Source: Aporhodopirellula rubra (GTDB lineage: Bacteria > Planctomycetota > Planctomycetia > Pirellulales > Pirellulaceae). Taken from it: a DNA stretch of 64,000 bases. This document shows, in pieces, positions 17,956 to 28,209 of the stretch (position 1 is the stretch's first letter; the number at the start of each line of letters is the position of its first letter). The notes below the pieces were generated by a model. That model was given only the letters and a program-made list of their open reading frames with translations. It was not told the DNA's origin and ran no database searches. The stretch covers positions 62,001-126,000 of the forward strand of contig NZ_JACHXU010000001.1 of assembly GCF_014192335.1 (NCBI RefSeq), read 5' to 3'. The position numbers were made by a program, and so were the translations under genes.

Positions 17956-18123
17956 ATGAAACTCGTTACTGCCATCCTTTTTTCTCTACCCTTGTTTCTG
18001 TTTACCACCGGTTGCTCGGAGCCAAAAACAGAGGTGATCGACACGTCCCAACGCCCGCAAAGAACTCCCGAAGAGATCGCAATTCTCACCGGGGCGATGG
18101 ATGAAATGGAAGACGAGCAATAA
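17956..18123 (+). CDS. Small lipoprotein, 55 aa
   Basis: The peptide starts MKLVTAILFSLPLFLFTTGC, a clear lipoprotein signal with lipobox TTGC and Cys at residue 20. The mature part is ~36 residues, SEPKTEVIDTSQRPQRTPEE then an acidic end with MDEMEDEQ. Longer in-frame starts up to 17839 would put non-hydrophobic sequence before the signal, so 17956 is chosen. It follows the DUF1559 gene by 209 bases. Function is unknown. Confidence 0.7.
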   Translation: MKLVTAILFSLPLFLFTTGCSEPKTEVIDTSQRPQRTPEEIAILTGAMDEMEDEQ

Positions 18124-18436
18124 CGAATGAGAACAGGATCGAGGTAAATGAAAGGTGGCAAGAATCTTTTCTTTGCCTCGGTGCATGTTTCTCGGTTTCG
18201 CGGGGCAGAGGGCGGATTCGATGTCGCGTCGACGTGTGATCGGTTCAAGCCAACTTAATTTTCCGAGCGGGCTGCCTCGGCGAGTCGATCATTGGATGTG
18301 ATCGAGTTCCTGATCGTCATGTCGCTCATTGACTCGCTTGAGCTAATTCAACGAACGCGGGATCGGCAATGGTGCCTGTGACCGCGACGGTGGTTTGCCG
18401 ATGCGGAACCCGCGATGAGCAATCTCCAACGCTTGA
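18124..18436. other. intergenic region before repeat array 2
   Basis: I see no gene. The sequence ends at the first copy of the second repeat array. Confidence 0.4.
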
Positions 18437-18957
18437 GTGATGGTGGGTGTGTTTTTTTACCACGAAATGAACGAAAGACTCGAAAGTGGTGGGTGGTTTT
18501 CTTTCGTTTGGTTCGCGTGTTTCGTGGTTGCTGATCGCTGTTGCTTTGCTAGCGGTTGGGTGCGAGCTGTCCGTTGCCACGTGGGTAAAAGCGTGTCGTC
18601 ATAGAAGGTGCTTGCCGATGTCCTTGCTCCGTGTGATAGCCGTCGCGGAAGTGATGGTCGGTGTTTTTTCTACCACGAAATGAACGAAAGACTCGAAAGT
18701 GGTGGGTGGGTTTCTTTCGTTTGGTTCGCGTGTTTCGTGGTTGCTGATCGCTGTTGCTTTGCTAGCGGAAGGACGCGATCTGTCCGGTGTCACGTGGGTA
18801 AAAGCGTGTCGTCACAGAAGATGCTGGTTCTTATCCTTCCTCCCTGGGATAGCCTTCGCGGAAGTGATGGTGGGTGTGTTTTTTTACCACGAAATGAACG
18901 AAAGACTCGAAAGTGGTGGGTGGTTTTCTTTCGTTTGGTTCGCGTGTTTCGGGGTTG
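18437..18957. repeat. Second array of the ~214-bp repeat, three copies
   Basis: The ACCACGAAATG box recurs at 18459, 18672 and 18886. All three copies are the AACGAAAGACTCGAAAG variant, so the alternation seen in array 1 is missing. The middle unit shares long identical stretches with array 1, including the GTCATAGAAGGTGCTTGCCG segment. The last unit is truncated after the hairpin, at GTTTCGGGGTTG. Confidence 0.9.
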
Positions 18958-19597
18958 GCTGAAATCAGAGTTCAATAGCTCTTCTGGTTCCGTGGTAAGA
19001 CGGAACGTTCGTGTGTCGGTTGCAAGTCAAGATCGGGCATCGACGTCGGGGAGTTGGCACGAAGCTCACGCGTCGCATCCTCACCGGACAGGGTGGGCGG
19101 CTATGGGGGTGGGGATGGTTGGGACGCCGCAACGTTTGAGTTGCCTTGTGGTGATGTGGGTGTCATGTTCGGAGGCACGCGTTCAGTCGTTGCATCGCGT
19201 GATGCGCAGCGGTTGCTGGCGAAGTGTTGTTGCCTCATCATGGAGTCCATCGTGTTCGCCGGTGAGGCGCTCTGTGGCACTTGCACCATGCGGTGCTCGT
19301 TTACTCGGTCGAATTTCTTGTGGCAGCTCCGTTCGATCGTATCGCGATTGCGGTAGCGTGCGTTCACTGAGAATGAGGTTGGATGGGCGTGCGTGCCGTA
19401 CGAGATGCCCGCTCAATAAGCTCGGCGGTGGGCGATGAACGCTAGTTTGGGTGCAACGAAATAGACCCAGAAGGCTCGTCAGACTGACGCTTGAGAATCG
19501 CGGCGACGCTTTGATCAAAAACAGCCGCTTTTACTGGATTTCTTTCGGCAAATGCGCGAACTTGGTGGAGCGTAAGGTCGGCGGAGCATATTGATCG
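18958..19597. other. intergenic region upstream of the ECF operon
   Basis: No gene is recognisable; open frames on both strands lack family motifs. It should contain the promoter of the sigma-factor operon, possibly one recognised by the sigma factor itself. Confidence 0.4.
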
Positions 19598-20131
19598 ATG
19601 GAAAAATTGGATCGCGAACAACATGACCAGTTTCTACGGCTCTTTATGGAGCATGAAGAGATGCTACGTCTGTTCGTTCGGTCGCTTCTGTTCAGTATGG
19701 AAGAGTCGCGAGAGGTCATGCAGGAAGTGGCCATCGTGTTATGGCGGAAGTTTGACGGCTCGTTGGACAGCACGTCATTCCGGCGGTGGGCTTTCGGCGT
19801 GGCAAGGATGGAGGCGTTGGCGTTCCGGCGAGATCGTGCTCGGGATCGACATCTTTTCGGAGATGACGTCGCGGAGTTGCTCGGTCACACCATTCAAGAC
19901 GAATCCGCTGGGCTGGAGTGCGAACGGAATGCGCTGGAAACGTGCGTTCGGAAGCTTCGCCCCGACCAACGGGAGTTGCTGCAGTCGGCCTATCAACCGG
20001 GGGCAAATTTGAAAGACTTGGCTCAGAAGCTCGGATGGACATCGATGACACTTTACAAAAAACTCCACCGCATCCGCTTGCAGTTGATGGAGTGCGCGCA
20101 GCGCGAATTAGCGGCAGAGGAATATTCATGA
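19598..20131 (+). CDS. ECF-type RNA polymerase sigma factor
   Basis: The 177-aa protein has sigma region 2 near residues 8-75 (EEMLRLFVRSLLFSMEESRE, then VAIVLWRKFD) and region 4 near 115-170 (LRPDQRELLQSAY, then the helix-turn-helix LKDLAQKLGWTSMTLYKKLHRIR). It fits the planctomycete/verrucomicrobial ECF subfamily whose genes precede a FecR-like protein. GGCGGAG lies just upstream of the ATG. Its stop overlaps the next start (ATGA), so the FecR/LamG protein is co-translated and is the obvious partner controlling it. Confidence 0.9.
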   Translation: MEKLDREQHDQFLRLFMEHEEMLRLFVRSLLFSMEESREVMQEVAIVLWRKFDGSLDSTSFRRWAFGVARMEALAFRRDRARDRHLFGDDVAELLGHTIQDESAGLECERNALETCVRKLRPDQRELLQSAYQPGANLKDLAQKLGWTSMTLYKKLHRIRLQLMECAQRELAAEEYS

Positions 20132-21759
20132 ATGATCGCAACGAACGACTCGAATTGATACGGCGATGCCTTGATGGCGAGGCCACCAATGAGGAGATCG
20201 CTCAATTGGAAGAATTGCTCCAGGCTGACTCCGGGGTTCGCATGGAATACTTGCGTTACCTGAATGTTGACTCGGTGCTCGCCGCTTTGCCAAACAAACG
20301 TGAATCGGCAGCTGAGCGTCGTGTTGACGCCGCGCCGCAATTGCAGTCATGCGAGTCGAGGTGGCCGCGATTTTTCGGGCCGGCCGGTTGGTTAACCGCT
20401 GCGGCCATGCTGTTGTTTTCGTCTGCGTTGACGCTCCAGTCGGTCAAACGAGATCAGAGCCAAGTCCAATCTCAAAGGACTCAGGGAATCGTCGCCAAGC
20501 CGACTGCGGTCAGGGACAGAGGCGTTGCTGTCTTGACGCGTACGGCCGGTCTTCAAGGCGCCGCATCGACCAATTGGCGAATTGGGGGAACCATGCCGCC
20601 GGGGTTGATGAAGTGGGACTCGGGGCTTTTGCAGTTGGAGTTCTATGGTGGGGCGACCGTGGTTGCAGAAGGTCCGGCGGAAATCGAAATCCTCGACGAG
20701 TCTCGCGTCGTCTGTAGGGCGGGGCGGCTTCGTGCACGCGTTCCGGAGCCTGCGAGAGGGTTTGCTGTCCTTGCTCCGAACGTTGAGCTGGTCGATCTCG
20801 GGACGGACTTTGGGCTTGATATCCTGGACAACGGTTCGGTCGAAGTGCATGTGTTTGATGGGGCGGTCGAGCTCTTTGATGTCGAATCGAACCGGGATCT
20901 AACCACGCGGCGTCAGCTCAACGCGGGTGATGCGGTCTCTGTCGATCGCGACGGGACGTCGAAACCGGTCGCCTCCCGTAGCGCCGACTTCGTCACACCG
21001 AGTCGGCTCAATCGCATGTCCAATTTTCAGCATCAGCAGACGCATCGCGATTGGCAATCTTTTCGTGACTCGTTACGAGGCGATCCACGCGTTGTCGCGT
21101 ATTTTTCGTTTGAGAAAAATTCCTCGGACGATCGTGTCCTGACCGGCTATGGCAGCAATGGCACTGTCATTGAGGGTGCTATCGTCGGATGTGAATGGAC
21201 ACATGGGCGATGGTCGAGCAAGTCGTCGCTGCAGTTTAAGAGGCCCGGTGACCGCGTGCGACTTACCGTGCCAGGCGAGTTTGAATCGATGACGTATTCG
21301 ACGTGGGTGCGAGTGGACGGGCTCGACCGAATGCATAGCTCGCTGTTGCTGACCGACGGGTTCCGGGAAAACGCCCCTCACTGGCAGATTCGCCGCGACG
21401 GGAATCTTGTTCTCGGTGTGAAGCATCCGGGTAACAACGCTATTAACTACCAAGCCCGATCGATTTTTAATGCCTTTCGGCTTGGCCAGTGGACGCACTT
21501 GGCTACGGTCTACGACTCTGAGCGGTCGCTCGTTAAGCACTACGTCAATGGAGAACTCGTCAAGAAACATCGGTTGAAATCGATTGCCAGCGGTCTCCTT
21601 GAGATCGGCAACGCAACGATCGGCAATTGGAGTGAGCCGGAGTCGCATCATCAACCAGGTATCCGCAATCTCAATGGATGCATGGATGAGTTGATCGTTT
21701 TCGGCGAAGCTCTCGATGGCAAAGAGGTGCGGCGCATTCACGAGGTTGGACGACCATGA
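20128..21759 (+). CDS. FecR-like anti-sigma/LamG membrane protein
   Basis: The 543-aa protein has a short cytoplasmic N-terminus (LIRRCLDGEATNEEIAQLEE), one membrane helix (~83-105, GWLTAAAMLLFSSALTLQ), and a FecR-type domain (~140-275; LLQLEFYGGATVVAEGPAE, APNVELVDLGTDFGL). A LamG/concanavalin-like domain follows (~320-540; VAYFSFEKNSSDD, WTHLATVYDSERSLVKHYVN, MDELIVFGEALDGKEV). This layout is that of planctomycete anti-sigma sensors, with a cytoplasmic sigma-binding part and an outside ligand-binding part. The ligand is unknown; LamG domains often bind carbohydrate. The start overlaps the sigma-factor stop, and its own stop overlaps the start of the DUF1592 gene. Confidence 0.88.
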   Translation: MNDRNERLELIRRCLDGEATNEEIAQLEELLQADSGVRMEYLRYLNVDSVLAALPNKRESAAERRVDAAPQLQSCESRWPRFFGPAGWLTAAAMLLFSSALTLQSVKRDQSQVQSQRTQGIVAKPTAVRDRGVAVLTRTAGLQGAASTNWRIGGTMPPGLMKWDSGLLQLEFYGGATVVAEGPAEIEILDESRVVCRAGRLRARVPEPARGFAVLAPNVELVDLGTDFGLDILDNGSVEVHVFDGAVELFDVESNRDLTTRRQLNAGDAVSVDRDGTSKPVASRSADFVTPSRLNRMSNFQHQQTHRDWQSFRDSLRGDPRVVAYFSFEKNSSDDRVLTGYGSNGTVIEGAIVGCEWTHGRWSSKSSLQFKRPGDRVRLTVPGEFESMTYSTWVRVDGLDRMHSSLLLTDGFRENAPHWQIRRDGNLVLGVKHPGNNAINYQARSIFNAFRLGQWTHLATVYDSERSLVKHYVNGELVKKHRLKSIASGLLEIGNATIGNWSEPESHHQPGIRNLNGCMDELIVFGEALDGKEVRRIHEVGRP

Positions 21760-24533
21760 AAATCCGTCTATCGATCTTTCGAACGATGATGTCACCTTCA
21801 ACACTCGTTGCGTTTTTGCTGGTCGTGTCGGTAGTGAATTCACTTTCGCCAAGCCGTGCGAAAGCGGAGGAGTTCGTAACAACCGACAGGCTTTCGCTCG
21901 AAGAAGTGAAGTTGGCAGGAACGCTGGCGTCGAGCCTCCGCAAACCGATCCCAAATGAGGTCACGTTTGAAACGCCGCAAGCAGATCTGGAAGCATTTCG
22001 TGCCGAGATCGAGCCCGCGTTTCGCGATGCCTGTTACGGGTGTCACGGACCTGAAATCGCTGAAGCTGACATTCGCATCGACACGTTGGATCCAGATATT
22101 TTGCACGGGGATGATGTCAGTTGGTGGCTGGAGATTTCCTCGGCTGTTAGCAACTGCGAGATGCCTCCCGAAGACGCCCCTGATCTAGCTGACGAAGATC
22201 GAAAGATGATCATCGAATGGCTTTCTTCGGAACTCCAAAAGGCTTCGCAGGTGCGACGGTCGGAGCACGGGCGGTCGTCGTTTCGCCGAATGACTCGATA
22301 CGAATACAACTACGCATTGCAGGATCTGCTGGGGCTGAAACTTGATATCACAAAGGATCTGCCGCCGGATCCCATCTCGCCCGATGGGTTCATGAACAGT
22401 TCCGATATGCTGCAAATGACCGGCAAGCAATATGCAGAGTATCTGGAAGTCAATCGGAGTGCGCTGAATCACGTTACGGTGAGTGGTGAGCGTCCCGGGG
22501 TGTTGTATTGGGGCGTTTCGGCGGAGCAGGCGTCAGCGAGCCAGTTTACTGAACTCGAAACGACGAACCAGCGAGCGGGGCGTCAAAGGCAGGGAACGCA
22601 ATCACGAACGGGGCAGCGAAACGACCAGCGAGCGGGGCCGGAACGTGTTCAACGACGCGGTGGAAGTGAGAACAACACCGCGCGTGGCGGACCGGCTTAC
22701 TACAAGAACACCCAAACCGGCCAAACGGTTCCCGCGACTTGGTCTTACGCCGGGGCCGTGCATGCGTGGGCACCGACGACGTCGAGTCCTGAAGTGCCTG
22801 ATCCTTCCGACTTCATCGCCGTGCTGCCATCGAGGCAACGGCTGGTTGTCGAGCTCGGAAACCGTTTGCCTGACAAGGGGACCATGCGGGTTCGTGTCCG
22901 TGCCTCGCGAACATCTGCCGGCCAAACGCCTGCTCCCAAACTCGCACTGGAGTTCGGCTGGCAAGGCGACAAAGACCAACGATCGTTGTTCAGGATCAGC
23001 AAGCGTGACCTCGTTGTCGACGCTTCTCCCGATGAGCCGGTGTTCTATCAATGGGACATCCCGTTGAGTGAAGTGATCCCTCGCAACCCGGTTCGCAAAA
23101 CGGTGGAGTTGGGGGCGATTGGCGAAACCAATCCGTCTGAATTCATCCGATTGTTCAATGCCTCCACGGGCCCATCGTCAGACATTCAATTCGACTATGT
23201 CGAGGTGTCGGCTCCCGTCTATGACAAATGGCCACCAGAGACGCATTCGGCAATTTTTATTGAAAGCGAAAACAGCGATGACGAAGGAATCTACGCGAGA
23301 GAAATTGTGTCGCGTTTCATGCGTCGGGCTTGGCGACGTGAAGTTACTGAATCGGAAATCAATCTGCAAATGAAACTGTTTGATCGTGTTCGCCCGATCT
23401 GCAGCGATTTTGAGCAAGCCGTGGTGGAGACGCTTGCCGCGGTGCTGTCCTCTCCGCGTTTTTTGTATCTCGTTCCGTCTGATTGTTCGTCCGCGGAAGC
23501 ATCACGCACGGTAAATGATTTCGAACTGGCGACTCGTCTATCCATCTTCCTTTGGTGCAGCACGCCAGACGATGAACTGCTCGACCTCGCGGCTGAGGGG
23601 GCGCTGCGTCGTCCGGACAACCTAATCCGTCAGACGTATCGCATGCTCGCCGATCCGCGACATGAACGCTTCACCAAGCATTTCGTGCAGCAATGGTTGA
23701 ACATGGCGCCCCTGGAATTCGTGAGGATCGACAGGAGGGCATATCCCCAGTTCGACGAAGTGTTGAAGGATGCGATGCAGCAAGAGCCGATCGCGTTGTT
23801 TGAAGAGATGTTGCAAAGCGATAGCAGCGTGATGGATTTGATTCACGCCGACTACGCGGTGATCAACGAGCGACTCGCACAACACTACGAAATCGAGGGA
23901 GTCCGCGGTAATGAATTCCAGAAAGTGTCGCTGGAGCCGAAAGACAGTCGTGGCGGGTTACTGACCCAAGCTGGATTGATGGCAATGAATTCAGATGGCA
24001 AGGATTCACATCCGCTCAAACGCGGCATGTGGTTGCTCGAAAGCATTTTGAACGACCCACCTCCACCGCCGCCACCTGCCGTTCCTGAGATCGATCTAGC
24101 CGATCCGGAGATCATGAAGATGACGCCCAAGCAGCAGATGGAAGACCATCGCAACCAGGCTGCATGTATGTCGTGTCATGTGAAAATCGATCCCTGGGGT
24201 ATCGCTTTTGAGAACTTGGACGCCCTCGGGATTTGGAGAACGCAGAGCTCGGGAAAAGACATCGACGCGTCGAGCCTGTTGTACAACGAATACGAGCTTG
24301 AGGGCGTTGACGGGGTAAAGCGTTTCCTGCTCGCGAATCGCCAAGATCAGTTCGCACGGGCCATCGTTCACAAAATGACCACCTTCGCACTGGGGCGTCC
24401 GCTGACCTTCGGTGATCGAGCGGACGTTGAGCGTATTGCGGCACAACTTCGGCAAAACGGCGATGGCCTCCAAACCTTGGTTCGACTGATCGTCGAGAGC
24501 AATGTGTTTCAGAGAACCGGTGCACCTGAATAG
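21756..24533 (+). CDS. DUF1592 family planctomycete cytochrome-type protein
   Basis: The 925-aa exported protein has an N-terminal hydrophobic signal (~15-38), then a haem-binding CYGCH (93-97) in the planctomycete cytochrome domain (DIRIDTLDPDILHGDD, CEMPPEDAPDL). DUF1587/1592/1588/1585-type segments follow: FRRMTRYEYNYALQDLLGL, SIFLWCSTPDDELLDLAAEG, HPLKRGMWLLESILNDPPPP and RAIVHKMTTFALGRPLTFGD. A second motif CMSCHVKIDPWG lies near 803. A basic Gln/Arg/Gly-rich insert lies near 270-315. Such proteins are paired with DUF1552 proteins in planctomycetes and may be extracytoplasmic redox enzymes acting on polymers; activity is unproven. ATGA overlap with the FecR gene makes a three-gene coupled unit. 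Confidence 0.9.
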   Translation: MKIRLSIFRTMMSPSTLVAFLLVVSVVNSLSPSRAKAEEFVTTDRLSLEEVKLAGTLASSLRKPIPNEVTFETPQADLEAFRAEIEPAFRDACYGCHGPEIAEADIRIDTLDPDILHGDDVSWWLEISSAVSNCEMPPEDAPDLADEDRKMIIEWLSSELQKASQVRRSEHGRSSFRRMTRYEYNYALQDLLGLKLDITKDLPPDPISPDGFMNSSDMLQMTGKQYAEYLEVNRSALNHVTVSGERPGVLYWGVSAEQASASQFTELETTNQRAGRQRQGTQSRTGQRNDQRAGPERVQRRGGSENNTARGGPAYYKNTQTGQTVPATWSYAGAVHAWAPTTSSPEVPDPSDFIAVLPSRQRLVVELGNRLPDKGTMRVRVRASRTSAGQTPAPKLALEFGWQGDKDQRSLFRISKRDLVVDASPDEPVFYQWDIPLSEVIPRNPVRKTVELGAIGETNPSEFIRLFNASTGPSSDIQFDYVEVSAPVYDKWPPETHSAIFIESENSDDEGIYAREIVSRFMRRAWRREVTESEINLQMKLFDRVRPICSDFEQAVVETLAAVLSSPRFLYLVPSDCSSAEASRTVNDFELATRLSIFLWCSTPDDELLDLAAEGALRRPDNLIRQTYRMLADPRHERFTKHFVQQWLNMAPLEFVRIDRRAYPQFDEVLKDAMQQEPIALFEEMLQSDSSVMDLIHADYAVINERLAQHYEIEGVRGNEFQKVSLEPKDSRGGLLTQAGLMAMNSDGKDSHPLKRGMWLLESILNDPPPPPPPAVPEIDLADPEIMKMTPKQQMEDHRNQAACMSCHVKIDPWGIAFENLDALGIWRTQSSGKDIDASSLLYNEYELEGVDGVKRFLLANRQDQFARAIVHKMTTFALGRPLTFGDRADVERIAAQLRQNGDGLQTLVRLIVESNVFQRTGAPE

Positions 24534-24703
24534 AAGTGTTTGAAGCAGAATCAAATGCATTCTTGTGTTGTTTGCGGAATGGTTGGACACACTCACGCTC
24601 GGGGAGAGTTCTCTCTGTTGCGATTGAGAGTCTGATTCTTCTGTGAACCGGAGAGTGAGATGACGTTGTTGTCTCAAATCACCCCCATCCGTTGGAAAAA
24701 GAC

Positions 24704-26101
24704 ATGAATTTCAGCGCTCTTGATCGTCGCCGTTTTCTTCGTGGAGCGAGCGGGTTCGCTCTCGCCCTTCCCGCTTTTGAAACGTTTTCCGCAAATGCGG
24801 GAGCCCCTGAGAACGCCATGCCCCCTCGGCGACTCGCCTGCTTTTATCTACCCAACGGTGTTCCCATGCCGCTTCCGGAGGATCCGGCTTACCAAGATTG
24901 GTCGTGGTTTCCTCACGGTGAGGGAAAGGATTATCGGTTCAGCAAATGTCTCGATCCGTTGGAGCCCCTGCGAGACGATGTGACGGTACTCTCAGGTTTG
25001 TCACACCCGGCGTCACGCGATAACCATGGTCACCACAATGCCGACCAGTTCCTCACCGGGGCACCGATCGGCGGCAGAGGACAATATCGAAATTCGATTT
25101 CGCTCGACCAAGTTTATGCCGCACATGTTGCCGAGCAGACCCGTTTTTCATCGCTCGTCATGTCGACCGACGGAGGCACCGGCCCGGAGCGAAAGGCACA
25201 CACCATTTCGTTTAACAGCCAGGGGCGACCCATCCCGGCCGAGAATAAACCGAAACGGATCTTCGACATGCTGTTCGCTAAAAAGAACGAAGATGCCGCA
25301 CGACGACTGGCACTCAGCCAAAGCGTGTTGGATCATCTCATAGAAGACGCGAGTTCGTTGCAAAGACAACTTTCCAAGCAAGATCAGGCAGTCTTTGAAG
25401 AATTCCTTAGTTCCGTGCGAGATACCGAAATCAATGTCACGAAGTCCGCCCGATGGATCAATCTTCCGCTTCCTACCGTCGACGTCGACCATCTGAATCT
25501 CGAAATCACGGCGGAGGATCCGAGAGAGTACATGCAAACGATGTACGAACTGATTTATCTGGCATTTAAAACAGATTCGACACGCGTGGCGACCTACCAA
25601 TTCGGAAAGGAGGTCAGCAAAGGGATCAGCGATTATCTCGCTCGGGCAGTCGGGCTTCCGTTGACCCACCAACTCTCGCATCAAACCAAAAAGCCTGGTG
25701 GCTGGAAGAACTTCGGCACCTTTTGCCGGTTCATCAGTGAGGAATTCGGGCGTTTTGCGGCCAGGCTGAAAGCGACTCCAGAGCCTGCCGGTGAAGGCAC
25801 AATGCTCGACAACACGCTGCTCCTGATTGGCTCTGCATCCAGTGCCTTTCACCTTTCGAGAAACTATCCGCTGGTTTTGGCGGGTGGTAAAGCAATGGGA
25901 TTTCAACATGGGCAATACTTGGACTACGCCGGAGAGAGTGCCTACCGAGGCGGATGGATAAAAGGGCAGCCAGAGCCTTATAAGATGAAGTCATCCCACA
26001 ACGATCTTCCTTTGTCGAATCTATTCGTCACGATGCTGCAAAGACTAGGCGTGGAGACTGAAACGTTCGCGGACAATACCGGCACGATCTCAGAAGTCTA
26101 A
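24704..26101 (+). CDS. DUF1552 family exported protein
   Basis: The 465-aa protein starts with a twin-arginine-like signal (LDRRRFLRGASGFALALPAF). DUF1552 landmarks are CFYLPNGVPMPLPED, SGLSHPASRDNHGHHNAD, RMLFAKK-like FDMLFAKKNEDAARR, and the C-terminal LLIGSASSAFHLSRNYPLVLAGG and LPLSNLFVTMLQRLGVE. DUF1552 proteins belong to the sulfatase/alkaline-phosphatase-like fold group by structure prediction, as far as I recall, with no proven activity. They are almost always encoded next to DUF1592 proteins, as here, 170 bases upstream. A TTG at 24692 would add four residues; ATG 24704 is preferred. It completes the sigma, sensor, DUF1592 and DUF1552 series. Confidence 0.9.
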   Translation: MNFSALDRRRFLRGASGFALALPAFETFSANAGAPENAMPPRRLACFYLPNGVPMPLPEDPAYQDWSWFPHGEGKDYRFSKCLDPLEPLRDDVTVLSGLSHPASRDNHGHHNADQFLTGAPIGGRGQYRNSISLDQVYAAHVAEQTRFSSLVMSTDGGTGPERKAHTISFNSQGRPIPAENKPKRIFDMLFAKKNEDAARRLALSQSVLDHLIEDASSLQRQLSKQDQAVFEEFLSSVRDTEINVTKSARWINLPLPTVDVDHLNLEITAEDPREYMQTMYELIYLAFKTDSTRVATYQFGKEVSKGISDYLARAVGLPLTHQLSHQTKKPGGWKNFGTFCRFISEEFGRFAARLKATPEPAGEGTMLDNTLLLIGSASSAFHLSRNYPLVLAGGKAMGFQHGQYLDYAGESAYRGGWIKGQPEPYKMKSSHNDLPLSNLFVTMLQRLGVETETFADNTGTISEV

Positions 26102-26359
26102 AGCCGACAAAGAGCCCGTCATTAGTACGAACAAGATCGAACACCATTGCACGCACTCGTCCACGCAAGGGATATCGTGGCATTCCGTTTAGGCTGCGAC
26201 AAATGCCTGCGCGGCAACGCGAAAACAGAATGAGTGAGCAGTTAATTTAGAAACACTCCATTAGCTCACGTAGTCGAGCCTCACTGAGGTTTCGCTAGAG
26301 GGCATCTGTCTTGAACCGACCGCACATCATGCGTCGAACGAATACCTAACGCATCCATC

Positions 26360-28209
26360 ATGAAACCGCAAACAGCGAATCTCCTTTCGGTAGCACTGAC
26401 CCCCGTTCTGCTTTGCGTCTTGTCTCTCTCTTCATTAGCGGCGGTTGTTGAAGGTGAGAGAAACTCAGACGGAAGTTTGAAAAAATGGCATCGCATTGAA
26501 GTCGTGTTCGACGGTCCTCAGGCCAACGAATCATCGGCAACGTTCAGGAACTTTCGTCTGGACGTGACGTTCACCTCACCTAGTGGCAGGCAATACCGAG
26601 TCCCCGGCTTCTTTGATGCCGATGGAAATCCGGCCCACACTTCGGCGACCAGCGGAAACAAATGGAAGGCACGTTTCGCTGCAGGAGAAGAGGGCGAGTG
26701 GACCTACAGCACACGCTTTGTGACGGGCCAAAACGTGGCAGCGAGCCTTTCGAGGGGAGAAGCCGGGACTGCTCCGGATGGTGAGACAGGGAAATTTCAA
26801 GTTGGCCCTCAGGATAAAACAGGGAAAGACTTCCGGGCGAAAGGAAAACTTGAATATGTTGGCAAACGATATCTCCGATTTGCCGACGGTGACCACTTCA
26901 TCAAACTGGGGGCCAACAGTCCGGAAGTGCTATTGGAGTATGGTGAATTTGACGGAACCCCTGGACACGCCAAGGACGTCTACGCCCCAAGCATCGGCAA
27001 TTGGAACCAGGGCGATCCGACGTGGGGAGAAGGCAAAGGGAAGGGAATCATAGGCCTGGTGAACTATCTCTCTTCGTTTGGCATCAATTCGCACTACTTC
27101 CTGTGCATGAATGCCTATGGTGATGGCAAAGAGGCCTGGCCTTGGACCGGTGCCGACGACATCGATGTTTATGATGTGTCGAAGCTGGGGCAATGGGAGG
27201 TGCTTTTACCCATTTCGACCGAATGGGATTGATGGTCCATTTTCAGCTTTCCGAATCTGAAAATACCAATTACCTCGAAGCTAGAGACGGACAAGGGACG
27301 TTCTCCGATGCCCGGAAAATCCTCTACCGAGAACTCGTTGCTCGTTTCGGGCATCATATGGCCATCACCTGGAACATCGGTGAAGAAAATCAAGCTGCGG
27401 GTTCTGGGATTCAAACGCCTAACAATGATGTGCAAAGGCGAGCATTCGCAACTCGAGTTAGGACGTTGACTCCCTATCGAGACCACATTTCCGTTCACAA
27501 TGGTCCTGCAGGAAAGTTCGCCGATATCTTTCCTCAGCTGATTGGGTTTAAAGACATTACGGGCCCAAGTCTGCAGACGTACCTGACCAAGCCAAATCGA
27601 GCGAGAAAAGGTGTTAGCGCGCTGAGTAACCACGATGAGGTTGCGAGGTGGGTTGAAGAGAGCAAGAAGAGCGGGCATCCATGGGTCGTTTCAATCGATG
27701 AACCCTGGTGGGGACGTCGAACGAATAGACTGACTGACACTTTGCGCAAAGAAGTCGTCTGGGGAGCAATCCTTGCCGGCGGGCAGATGGAGTTTTATGC
27801 CGGCGGTGACGATGTGAAACACATCGACTATCGCACCTACGAAGACTGTTGGCGATCGATCGGGTATGCCGCCAAGTTTTGCAATGAAAACCTGGCAAAC
27901 GAGATCGCGGACATGGAACCGAATGATGCTCTGGCTATCGGAGACGAAAACTGGGCGATGGGAAACGAGAAAAGCACTTACCTGCTCTATTTCAAAAATG
28001 GGGGAGAATTCGCTGCGGACCTATCCACTGCCAAAGGCCAAGAATTTTCGGTGCAATGGTACAACCCACGCACAGGCGGAAAAATGACTCATGGCACGTA
28101 TGAGACCGTGCAGGGAGGATCTGAGTATGTCTTGCTCGGAAGTCCTCCTGGCACAACCGCGCAAGACTGGGTTGTCCTTCTTAGAAATGCCGCGACGCTT
28201 TCGCCGTAG
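26360..28209 (+). pseudogene. DUF5060-type glycoside hydrolase, broken by one frameshift
   Basis: Two overlapping frames form one protein. The first (26360-27232) has a signal peptide (cleavage near SSLAA), a DUF5060 beta-sandwich (WHRIEVVFDGPQANESSAT, WTYSTRFVTGQNVA) and the start of a TIM barrel (HFIKLGANSPEVLLEYGEFD). The second (27193-28209) continues after a -1 shift near 27196-27212 (QWEV, then FTHFDRMGLMVHFQLSE). It carries ITWNIGEENQ and WVVSIDEPWWG, the likely acid/base and nucleophile Glu segments, and ends with a collagen-binding-like domain (EFSVQWYNPRTGGKM). All domains look conserved, so this is a recent mutation or a single-base sequencing error. The intact protein would be a secreted polysaccharide hydrolase of ~617 residues; the substrate is unknown. 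Confidence 0.75.

Noticed and set aside
14821-18957. CRISPR array
   Set aside because: The repeat unit is about 214 bases and contiguous, without unique spacers, and no cas genes are present.
21073-21954. 293-codon minus-strand frame
   Set aside because: It is antisense to the FecR/LamG and DUF1592 genes, which have strong family motifs.
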